64,000 nucleotides of DNA from contig CM049316.1 in the NCBI GenBank assembly GCA_026874595.1, positions 75,313,676 to 75,377,675 of the forward strand, given 5' to 3'. Shown here piece by piece: positions 23,638 to 33,380 of the stretch. The number at the start of each line of letters is the position of its first letter. Position 1 is the first letter of the stretch. Source of the stretch: Sipunculus nudus (lineage: Eukaryota > Annelida > Sipuncula > Golfingiida > Sipunculidae). The translations under genes and the position numbers were made by a program. The notes under the pieces are model-generated. The model was not told where the DNA came from. It saw nothing but the letters and a program-made list of their open reading frames with translations, and searched no databases.

Positions 23638-25639
23638 GTTGGACAGACACAGGGTGGTCAGACACTGGGTGGTCAGACACTGGGTGGCAAAACATTCGGT
23701 GGTCAGACACTTGGTGGTCAGACACTAGGTGGTCAGACACTGGGTGGCAAGACATTATGTGGTCAGACACTGGGTGGTCAAACAGGCGTTGTTCAATCGT
23801 TGTGTGGTCACACATTGTCTGGTCAGGTTCTGAGCGGTCAGGCATTGGGTCGTCCAAACACTGTGTGTTCAGACATAAGTTGGTCTGACAGGTGGTGGTC
23901 AGACACTGTGTGGTCAGACACTGGGTGGTTAGACACTGTGTGGTCATACACTGGATTGTCAGACACAGTGTTGTCAGACACTGGGTGGTCAGACACTGGG
24001 TGGCCAAACACTCCGTGGTCAGACACTGGTTTGACACACACTGGATAGTCAGACAATTGGGATGCCAGACACTGTGGCCAACCACTGGGTGGTCAGACAC
24101 TGGTTTGACAGACACTGGGTGGTAAGACACTGGATGGACAGACACTGTGTGGTCAGAAACTGTGTAATCAGACACTGGGTTGTCAGACATTGGGTAGTCA
24201 GACACTGTGTTTTGCCGTTGTGTGGTCACACAATGGGTGGTTAGGCTCTGAGGGGTCAGGTATTGGGTCGTGTGAACACTGCGTGTTCAGACATTGGGTG
24301 GCCTGACACATAGTGGCCAGAAAGTAGGTGGTCAAACACTGTGTTGAAGCGTTGTGTGGTCGCACAGTGTGTGGTCAGGCTGTAAGGGGTCAGGCATTGT
24401 GTTGTCTGAACACTGTGTGTTCAGACCTTGGTTGGCCTGACACATGGTTTCCAGACACTGGCTGGTCAGAAACTGGGTTGACATACACTGTATGGTCAGA
24501 CACTGTGTGGTCAGACACTGGGTGGTCAGACACTGTGTGGTCATACACTGGAATGTCAAACACTGTGTGGTCAGACACTGCGTGGTCAGACACTGATGTG
24601 ACAGACACTGGGTGGTCAGAAAACGGGGAGGTCAGACACTGGGTGGCCAAGTACTCGGGGGTCAGACACTTGTTGGACAGACACTGAGTGGTCAGACAAT
24701 AGGGAGGTCAAACACTGGGTGGCCAACCACTCGGTGGTCAGCCACTGGGTGGCCAACCACTCCGTGGTTAGACACTGGGTGGTCAGACCTTGGTTGGCCT
24801 GACACATGGTTTCCAGACACTGGGTGATCATACACTGGATTGTCAGACACTTTGTGGTCAGACACTGAATGGTCAGACACTGGGTGGTCAGACAATGGGG
24901 AGGTCAGACACTGGGTGGCCAACCACTCGGCAGTCATCCACTGGGTTGCTAACCACTCGGTGGTCAGACACTGGTTGGACAGACACTGAGTGGTTAGACA
25001 CTGGGTGGTCAAACGCTGTGTTCACACATTATGTGACCAGGAACTGAGGGGCCAGGCATTGGGTTGTCAGTGTGTGTTCAGACGTTGTATGGTCAGACAC
25101 TGGATAGTCAGACACTGGGTGGTCAGACACCGGGTGGTCAGACACTGGGTGGTCAAACACTGGGTGGTCAGACATTCGATTGGCAGACACTGGGTGGTCA
25201 GACACTGGAAGGTCAGACACTGGGTTGTCATACACTGGGTTGTTATACACTGAGTGGTCAGACACTGGGTGGTCAGACACTGGGTGTTCAGACCTTGTGT
25301 GGTCACACATTGTGTGGTCAGGCTCGGAGGGGTCAGGCATTGGGAAGTAAGACACGGTGTGTTCAGACACTGTGTATTCAGACACAGGGTGGCCTGACAC
25401 TGGGTGGCCAGACACTGGATGGTCAGTCACTGTATGTTCAGACACTGGATGGTCAGACACTGGCTGGCCTGACCCTGGCTGGACTGACACTGGGTGGCCA
25501 GACGCTGGGTTGTCAGACACTGGCTGACCTGACACTTGGGTGCCAGACACCAACGTCGGCTATTCCTTCCCAACTGGAAATTACTGAGGCACAGTAAACC
25601 GTACTGGTTCCCGCATCCATGCATGTATGGCACTGTATG

Positions 25640-25735
25640 TCGCGAGGGAACGCGAAAAGGATCGAGAGGGAACGCAATTAAATATTGCAAGGGAACGCAA
25701 TAAAGATCGCGAGGGAACGCTAAAAGATCGGGAAG
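25640..25735. repeat. 22-bp tandem repeat, four copies
   Basis: AGGGAACGC recurs at 25645, 25667, 25690 and 25712 (spacing 22-23 bp), with GATCG or AATAAA-like sequence between. It lies between the minisatellite and the duplicated gene block. A C-run/A-run follows at about 25764-25783. Confidence 0.85.
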
Positions 25736-27951
25736 AAAAGCGATAAAATCGCTGTCTTTATCCCCCCCCCTCCCCCCCAAAAAATAGCACACATATCCCT
25801 TCACGGGCTCCGTAAATTCCAGCCCTTGAAAACGGGTATATTCTTTAGATTAATTTGTCGTTGCACACAGGTTCTAAATGTTGGTCTATTTTTGTAGAAA
25901 AGGTAAAACAGAATATCAACGAGACTATATTTGACCAGGCGTCAACGTTCATAACATCATCATGTATTGCCCCGGAAATCCGGCTTGCACAACCAGTGAC
26001 CACGTCATATGTACAACAGACGTGTGGTCTGCTAAATCTGACTAATAAAAATACATAACATATGGCAATGGATAAGAAATAATTTACATCATTACAAACG
26101 TAATGATAAGATTTCTTTCCCATTCCTTTTGGGAAATATTTGTTTAAAATTCAATTAAAGCGATAATTAGCTATAATCATATTCTGCAGAAGGCAGCAAT
26201 AATAAAGTAGTGATCATATAGCATGGTACATGAGGATTAAATGGTATATCATGTATCATATTATTTACAATTTTTTTATATTGTATTATTTACAGAAGTT
26301 TAAACCTCTATTCATTATTTCGGTTACCGATACATATCATCCGATAGATTATTTTCTTCTTCAAGTATGTTAGACACATGAATAAAATGCAGGGGGCGTG
26401 AACCAAACTCTCTTTGGTTACTGTGCTAAAATGCTCATTCTAGGGTCGCATTTTATTCAATTTTTTGTAAGATCTGTCTTTGTTGATATTAGTGTTTGTA
26501 TTTCGCTGTCATAACAATTTCTTTTTAAATGTGTAAAGACCGGGACACTGATGGTCCTTGTTTTCAATTGATATGTTATTAATCTTAATAATCAGCTGGG
26601 CTCATGAGTCGACAGCTAGTTATGTCAGTAGCCACCAGATGGTGCAGTGTGCACAACAGCTCATATGGCAGTTACTGGTCAATGTCATTTGTGTATTTTC
26701 TGCAGTTCCATATTAAATACATTTATCAAAATCATCTAACAGCGCATTCAAGCAAATTTATACATTATTAACTGTCTGCAAAACAATATACATAACTTTT
26801 TTTTTTTTCAAATGAATGCCAATCACATATATGAGAATGAATTTAGAAAAGCGATTTATATAAGTTAAAATGATCAAAATTATGTAGTGCATACAAAGTC
26901 GTCTACAGTCAATAAGAAAGAGCACATAAATCATTTTCTGTCGTATTGTTAATCATATGAGAATGATATGTGTGAGGAAGATATGATCAAACAAGAAAGA
27001 GCGTCTGCATGATATAAATAGTTCACAAAGTATTCTTGTTTAAGTGTCCACAGAGCATGGGTTGCAGATCGGTGAAACCGAGAATTATGCTATCTGCATT
27101 AAATAAATAAAAGCAGTTTTTGTCCAGTTTGCAAGTAATAATTCATTCCCTCTTAAAATAGTTGTGCAAACTGAATCCAATATTTTTTTCAAGGGATATG
27201 GTACTTGGATATAAATAGTCCTGTCACGCGTCTGACACCTGAAGTGGTGCAAGCCGAGTAATACAGAACCTACTTGTTAGTACCTTGGATTGTTTTTAGC
27301 TCGCCAGAGATCCATCTTTTTACGTGACTTACAAAAACTATAAGCATCGGCCTAACCTTTCCTACCGCCCGGTGGCCCGAGGCAGGTAAACTACAGTGAA
27401 GGCAAGGTTAATTATATTGTGTCTGCGGACCAACCGTTAATATTAGGACATGCTTTCATACAGTATTTCGTTTTTCGAATGTTTAAATAATATACATGTG
27501 TCAACACGATTTTGATATGAAAATACTAACAAATTAGACGGACGTTGCTGAACTCAACTAATACTTAATGCGGTATTTTCAACTAACCATATTCCTCTCA
27601 AGTACAAATTTACCGATGTTGCTAAATGATGACATGATATGCCATCATTAATGGAGTTAAAAACAAAGTCTTAGCAGGACTGTGTTATCTGTGATAACAA
27701 GTACCTCGTTAGCTTTTCTGGTCCAAACATTTCTATTAATTTCGAGCCCAGTAGCAGCATCACGTGTCATCAACTTTAACCTCAACCCTTTTTATATATT
27801 GGGCTGACTGCTTGCTGGTTTCTTTTACCAGGGCAGCGTCTAACCTTACAGTACTGGTATATTCATTGCGTGTGGATGCATGAAGTAACAATTGTTCTCA
27901 GTTAATCCGTAGTATTATTTCAGATATATACTTTTCATCTTCCTTTTAAAA

Positions 27952-28926
27952 ATGGAAACCTCTTCGTATTATGCGCAAACTCTCTAGGCGTTCGTTCGGA
28001 ACTCCACCTACATGGAAAGCACTGTGGACTGGATTAGACATAACATACCAGAGACTGTGAGGATAATGTTAGAAAAAGGAGCCGTGAAAGATGGAGGACA
28101 ACTTCGGATTATCTCGATTGGTCCAGGAGGAGGTTTGTGCGGCTGAATAATTCTTTTCTCATTTTTTGAGTTTGTACATACCACGGATGATATATGATGT
28201 TTATCTGAGTAAATTGTATGCGCATATTGCAGAGTATCAGTGCATCTGTCCAGTAATTTTAGTAAATCTATAAAATCAGCCTATATGTTGATAGTCCGTT
28301 TCATCCCTGTGTGTCCACCTGTCTTTTTTTGCGAGGATTTTTTTTTCATTTGTTACATTTCTAAGGATAAATTGATAAAATTGGGTACCATATCAATGAA
28401 CCTAATTATTACATTAAGATTAAAACTTGCGTGAACTTTTCGTAGACGATTTTATTTTAAAATATGAGAATCAGTCTATACCTTTGCGATAGTTTCCATG
28501 CTGCCAAACAGATACAAACCGTCAAGGACGTCGGTGAAGATTGGCTGGGAAAGTCTATTATTTGAGGGAGGGGTGAAAGGTCTAAATTATAACACTTATG
28601 GTTTAAATTGTGTTGGGAGCTGTGTAGTTTTATCTACACTATATACTTTCTTAATATAAATTCATAAAACAGCTGTAGATGGATGTTAAGAGTATATCTT
28701 AACAAAAAGATGTAATGTTAAAAAAATTATATTTTATATCCCCCATAGCTGCTACCGAGACGGAGTTAAAACGAAACAAAAAAAGGAATAGGAAGAGCTC
28801 GTGAGTAACGGACATAAAGCAGACAGGGTGTAGGTGAAGTGATTCCTTTGAAATGAAAGTTGAATTATTTTCATTATCTTTGGTATAGTGTTAGGTTAAG
28901 TTATAGTGGTAGTAGTGTTAGTTGTA

Positions 28927-28984
<58 letters not shown>

Positions 28985-30958
28985 TGTTATTATATTGTTA
29001 TTTTGGAGTTTGAATTAAATTTTTACCTCTAGCGATACCAGTTACCTTATCTGCCTTATCGTCAGCCTGGTCATCCGTAGACACAGCACAAAGTGAAATC
29101 GTCGATTACTTATTAATAATAAATGATGCAACATGTGTCATTTAAGAGATACAACCTTACATGCATCATATAAAGTATCAGCAGACCCTCCGCCCCAGTG
29201 ATTCCAGGGACCACATAGTTCACATTTTTCTGTTTTTTTTTCTAGCATTTCTTTGCTCGGTTCACAGGATAGAAACTCTTTAGAGTGGCGCTGATACCCT
29301 TTGGACCAAAATGGATCGGTGAACAGAAGTACGCTGTTATATATGTGATACCAAACAGGCTGTTGGGCTGTGTTGCATTTCCAATAAAACACGACGATAT
29401 GTACAATTACTTGCAAGGTGTTTAAAGAATCATCCCATACATTCCTCTTATTAAAATTAGATATTATTGTATTTTTTTAGGAGAGCCTGACGCCGCCATC
29501 TTGGATGAGGTTATCAAGTTTAAGCTGCCGGTCCATTACACTGCAGTTGATCCGAATGGTGACCACATGAAGCAGTTTAAATTGAAAGTAGCCGGTAACT
29601 TGAGATACGCCGCTGTAGAATTTGACTTATGGGAAATGAAAGCTGAAGAATATTTATCTGCCAATCCCTCCACTGAAAAGTTTCACATGGTATTCTTCAT
29701 ACATAGCTTGTATTACTTCTACGGTCGAGTGGGTGATATTTTTTAAGTTTTTTATAATTTGACAGCGAAAGATGGAAGAATAATTGCCATTACCAGTGAG
29801 AAAGGTGAGACATTAACAGTTATGATACCATAACTGAGTATCTGTTTTTATGTGCTAACTGGTTTCTGTTAACAAAAGGTCCTACAAGATCACTGGTATG
29901 GGAAACCAATGGAAAACAATTGATAGGTTGACCAATAATGTAAGGATCATTTCACCGGTTAATTTAGAATTTGCCAGTATATATTATTTATTATCCCTAA
30001 TATTAATGTATGTTTTCAGGCAAGGTTTTCAGGAAATACGAAGGGAAGCTTCCAATGTCGGATACCGCATATGGTCAAGACGTTGACTTTGCACTAGAGC
30101 ATGGTCATCTGACCTTCAAACGGACAGAGTTCCAGTTCCACGTAAACATAGGTACGGAATATATATGGTCTCGGGGAAAAAACTCAGATAAATCATCTTT
30201 GCTAGACATCTGTCCAGAGAAATATCATTTCAGGCCGCAGTTCGAATATCTATAATGTCATGGCTAAATACAGAGATGTAAATATCAATTACTGTCGGCA
30301 GATCATAATGTCATTTTTGTTCTGAAATGAATATCTAAGTACTCATGGCCATTCAGTAAAGTATCCACAATTAAGCTAAACTATAGAAGAAAGCTCCTTT
30401 TCAGCTGTGGTATATTTGCTTTAAGTCATCTTGAAAGACTATCAGATCCTTTCTGTGATGTTTTCCGTGCGTTTTGGTAAAGATGAAGTAAAATCTTAAC
30501 CAAATTTTACGCTGGTTGTGATATTTTTTTTTTATGCTATATAACAGGTTATCCATTTTTTGTCTTTGGTTTCACAAATCATATTTTTTTCTGTTCGGGG
30601 CCATAAACAATCGTATTACCGCCAAAGCCATCAATGATCGTATCGTTTCTTTTCCAGCCATCTATTATCATATGGGTTCTAAGGGAATTTGTTTTGCATT
30701 TCTATGACAGTTGGTTTTAATTTATATTTGCATTGTTCACTTATATTAATTTCAGACCCAATATTTGAATGTGGTTCTGAAGGAAATTTGCTGCTGGACT
30801 TTTTCTCCCACGTGCCTCATTTCCGTGAGAGCTCAGAACCGGACTTTGTAAAGGAATACCAGGAACAACTAAAAACTGCCGCGGTGAGGGAAGACAAGAA
30901 ACTCGTTTATCCATTCCCAACATTGGTACACACTGTCAAAAAATATAATATAAAATAA
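27952..30958 (+). pseudogene. HNMT-like methyltransferase, pseudogene (two in-frame stops)
   Basis: Four exons align one to one with the intact paralogue at 56811-59463: 27952-28132, 29481-29804, 30020-30151 and 30756-30958, all with GT/AG borders and conserved phases. Codon 12 is TAG (27985-27987) where the paralogue has AAG. A second stop, TAA at 29744-29746, replaces GAA in exon 2, just after the conserved IHSLYYFYGRVG segment. Exon 3 also lacks two codons (AFEHALKH versus ALEHGH). The SAM-binding loop is ISIGPGGG instead of ISIGPGAG. A downstream ATG near 28011 could bypass the first stop but not the second. The rest remains well preserved, including the exon 4 stop and AATAAA at 31228, so inactivation looks recent. 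Readthrough or an assembly error could rescue it. No selenocysteine or recoding context is seen. Confidence 0.85.
28929..28985. repeat. (TTA)n microsatellite
   Basis: About 18 TTA units lie in intron 1 of the HNMT-like pseudogene. The paralogous intron in unit 2 lacks it. Confidence 0.95.
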
Positions 30959-32562
30959 CAGTCAATTGGTGGCAATTCCAAATCGGAATAACAAATTTTA
31001 TACAGACTGTGTAAGATTACGGTCAGCGGATTGCACTCACGGATATAACCAATACAGACTTTTATATATCCACCCACTTATCTTTGGCATGTGCGTAACC
31101 GACAGGTTACGTTGGTAACCCTCGTTGTTTAAAGATAAGTCTTATCGTATATATGTAAGCAATATTTTGAGTTTTTCATTTATTGTTACGAACATGTTTC
31201 AGCCCATTTTTCGGAAAGCAAGCATTCAATAAAGAGTGTTCGCATGAAATCATATAAATAATAAACTAATGATTTAAATGATAAATCACATTAAAATTAT
31301 ACAATTATTGTAGGAAATGCAACTTACAGATTATGTCACATGCTGAAAGGTTATGTTCAACAGTAATGACCAAATTGCAATGTATGCATGCTTATGTCGA
31401 TTCTACACATAGTATTTTAATCTTTTAAGGTAAGATTATCGTTACTGTGAAATCAAGCAAATTTGAGCTAATAGCATTTCTTCAAGAGCGGAGAGTATTT
31501 AACATTTAACGTCCCCAGTTTCTCATTTTCCGGACAAGTCTATACAAATGTATCCAGAGAGCAAACCCCGTGAAAACAAAATAAACATGTGTGTTAAAAT
31601 GCTTTTGATGTCTACAATAAACACTGCTCCTATAGGAACCGTCTAGATATGAATCGGTTCCCACCGAATTAAAGTGTACTGATATTAACATCAAATGAGG
31701 CACCTGTGTTCTCTAAACTAAGTTCACACGCTATCATCTAAACAAGATACTCTATGTTTATGTACAATAAACTATAAAAAAAACAATTATCTTGTTAACC
31801 ACTATACTTAAATCTGCAATATGATAACTTAGTCACAGACCTAAGATGGCAGGAGCATCAGCTGCCATTTTGAACGGGATTTCAATTACAGGAAGAACAC
31901 GAACCAGGGGTTCTTAATGAGTTACAATCAGCCAATGTCCGAATGAAGAGATGTGTAACCTTCAGAGGTATTAAGTCTTTAATGCCAGATTTAAATTCTG
32001 TGCAATTAGGTTAATGTCAATACCATAACTGTCAATTATATAAGCCTTAAAGTGTTGTAAACTCGTGTAAAACCGGAAGGAGACATTTTTCCTTTTCTAC
32101 ATGGACTCCCTTTTTAGGTTTTGATTGACATTGGAGTGGGGCGGGAGGTAAGATATAAAGAATCCCGGGCGTTTTTCCGGAACACCAGAAGGAATCGTTA
32201 CAGGTGTACAAGGATAGTACAAAGACTCGGCTGCATGATGATAGACCTGCGTGAGTTCCTTTGGATTTTGTCAGATTCTGATCTTACATAAATATACCCC
32301 AAGTAAAAGCAACCCCAATACTGTGGCTCTGTTGACCCTGTGTCCAGCTGCCTAATTGCTGCCCTGGCCAGATCCAGTAATTTACATTAATCGCTACAGG
32401 TGGCGTTTGTGAGCTCAGTTATAGAGGATTCTCATTAAAGTCCTACCCCTTAGTGATAGTGGGGCCCCCTTTGAGAAAGAACGTTAACTATTTGCAACCA
32501 ACGGAAGAAGCAAATACATAATTATAAAATGATCACTACACATTAATAAATGTTATAAAAAT
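30959..32562. other. 3' flank and intergenic sequence
   Basis: The 3' untranslated-like flank of the pseudogene has a polyadenylation signal AATAAA at 31228-31233. Homology with unit 2 persists to about 31530. Beyond that I recognise no coding sequence. A GC-richer stretch near 32130-32420 has no continuous open frame. Confidence 0.45.
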
Positions 32563-33062
32563 TGAAAAAAAAATTCTTGACCTGTTGCCGATCTAGCATG
32601 ATGAGCCGCATGTGTACACGGTGGTGATGTTCACGTCACCAATATAGAGTGAAGTACAATGACCCAGATAAAAAATGGTGCTATTGCGAATCATCAACTC
32701 AAATCTCATATATTATATCCATTGGGGCTAGCCGTTAATGATGGTAATGTTTTATTCTCTCAGGAGATGCCACCACCAAACAACCTCTCATTGATTCCGG
32801 ATGAGGAAAACATTTAACAAATGAAAAAATAAACTTTCCTTGACCTGTTGCAGGTCTAGCATGAAGACGGCAGAGCCGCCTGTGATCACGGTGTTGGTGT
32901 TCACGTCACCACTATAGAGAGAAGTACGATCAAACGAATCATCAACTAAAATCTAATATATATTATCAATGGGGGCTAGCCGTAAATGATGGTAATGTTT
33001 TATTCTGTCAGAGGATGCCATCACTAAACAATCTCTCATTGATCCCGAATGAGGAAAACATT
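32563..33062. repeat. 263-bp direct duplication upstream of the NHL remnant
   Basis: TTGACCTGTTGC starts at 32577 and again at 32840. Shared blocks include GGTGTTCACGTCACC-like, GGGGCTAGCCGT, GATGGTAATGTTTTATTCT and CTCATTGATTCCGGATGAGG (CTCATTGATCCCGAATGAGG in copy 2), ending GAGGAAAACATTTAA in both. Copies differ by perhaps 10-15%, so the duplication is not new. Confidence 0.85.
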
Positions 33063-33380
33063 TAATATCAGAGGATGTAGTAATCCGAGTCACGTGTTGA
33101 AGATCAATCGCAGTGGCATGACTAAATTAGTTGTAACCGATTGTTACACTAAAAAGTTGGTCATCTTTGATAAGGTTGGTGTTGTACTGACCAGATTCGG
33201 GGCCACGGGATCCAGGATCTTTTACAGAGGTGCCTAAGAGGATTCAGTAGGATGAGTAGCAGGCACCTGCTTGTGGCGGACTCGAGGAACCGTAGAATTG
33301 TAGAATATGACATGGACGGCACTTTTGTCAAGAACCTCCCGACACAGAATAAATATATATGTTACGTCGAATGTGTCAAA
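33049..33380 (+). pseudogene. NHL-repeat (TRIM-NHL-like) gene fragment, degenerate
   Basis: Two blades typical of an NHL beta-propeller are readable in different frames. The first, about 33091-33236, contains TKLVVTDCYTKKLVIFDKVG, then a VLTRFG end, and stops at TAA near 33237. The second, about 33241-33380, contains LLVADSRNRRIVEYDMDGTF, then VKNL, and ends in TAA at 33378-33380. The signature is hydrophobic-VxD, a short turn, then hydrophobic-x-x-F/Y-D-x-x-G. The frame change and stop between the blades, and the lack of flanking RING, B-box or coiled coil, indicate a relic. An intron between the blades is possible but no convincing donor/acceptor pair is present. Confidence 0.6.

Larger units (their letters stand above)
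11544..25340. repeat. Recurrent ~75-90-bp variant module interspersed in the array
   Basis: About 27 copies of a diverged module occur, starting TTCAGGCGTTGTGTGGTC, with CACACATTGTGTGGTCAGGC and CTGAGGGGTCAGGCACTGGG following. Starts include 11544, 12217, 12366, 12515, 13312, 13940, 14602, 15474, 16102, 16764, 17724, 18397, 18546, 19419, 19855, 20483, 20726, 21388, 22092, 22621, 22813, 24209, 24344 and 25287. None is seen between 9068 and 11540. The core TGTG-TGGT-CACA is a short imperfect palindrome. Confidence 0.8.
9068..25550. repeat. 16.5-kb minisatellite, 15-bp monomer GGTCAGACACTGGGT, with higher-order structure
   Basis: The monomer GGTCAGACACTGGGT and one- or two-base variants run without unique interruption except the short flank copy at 9313-9420. 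About 1,000 units are present. Common variants replace GGTCAG with GGCCAA, GGCAAG, TGTCAT or ATCCGA, and CACTG with CATTG or CACTC. Because 15 is a multiple of three and the monomer has no stop in five frames, the array gives overlapping frames of up to 230 codons. These read as GQTLG, VRHWV or WSDTG on plus and TQCLT or PVSDH on minus. None has conserved start, stop, splice or codon bias, so I do not call genes. The variant structure changes along the array: simple monomers (9.07-11.5 kb), then higher-order blocks (11-22 kb), then a less regular part to 25.55 kb. Confidence 0.97.
25811..31530. repeat. Segmental duplication, unit 1 (HNMT-like part)
   Basis: Exons, introns and 2 kb of upstream sequence match 52987-60030. 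Shared landmarks include ATATTTGACCAG (25926/55339), AGCATGGTACATGAGGAT (26220/55633), GAGTGGCGCTGATAC in intron 1 (29283/57597) and GCATTTCTTCAAGA (31468/59979). Unit 1 has about 400 bp between 27420 and 27830 that unit 2 lacks. Unit 2 has a 2.23-kb insertion that unit 1 lacks. Confidence 0.85.

Noticed and set aside
9068-25550. Dozens of long open frames on both strands over the minisatellite
   Set aside because: They exist because the 15-bp unit has no stop in five frames. They overlap each other and lack conserved starts, splice sites or a preferred frame.
9068-25550. Resemblance of the array to a CRISPR array or telomere
   Set aside because: There are no unique spacers between constant repeats, and the unit is unlike known telomeric hexamers. 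It is a tandem minisatellite.
28240-28434. 64-codon frame in intron 1 of the HNMT-like pseudogene
   Set aside because: It is intronic and AT-rich, and no similarity was recognised.
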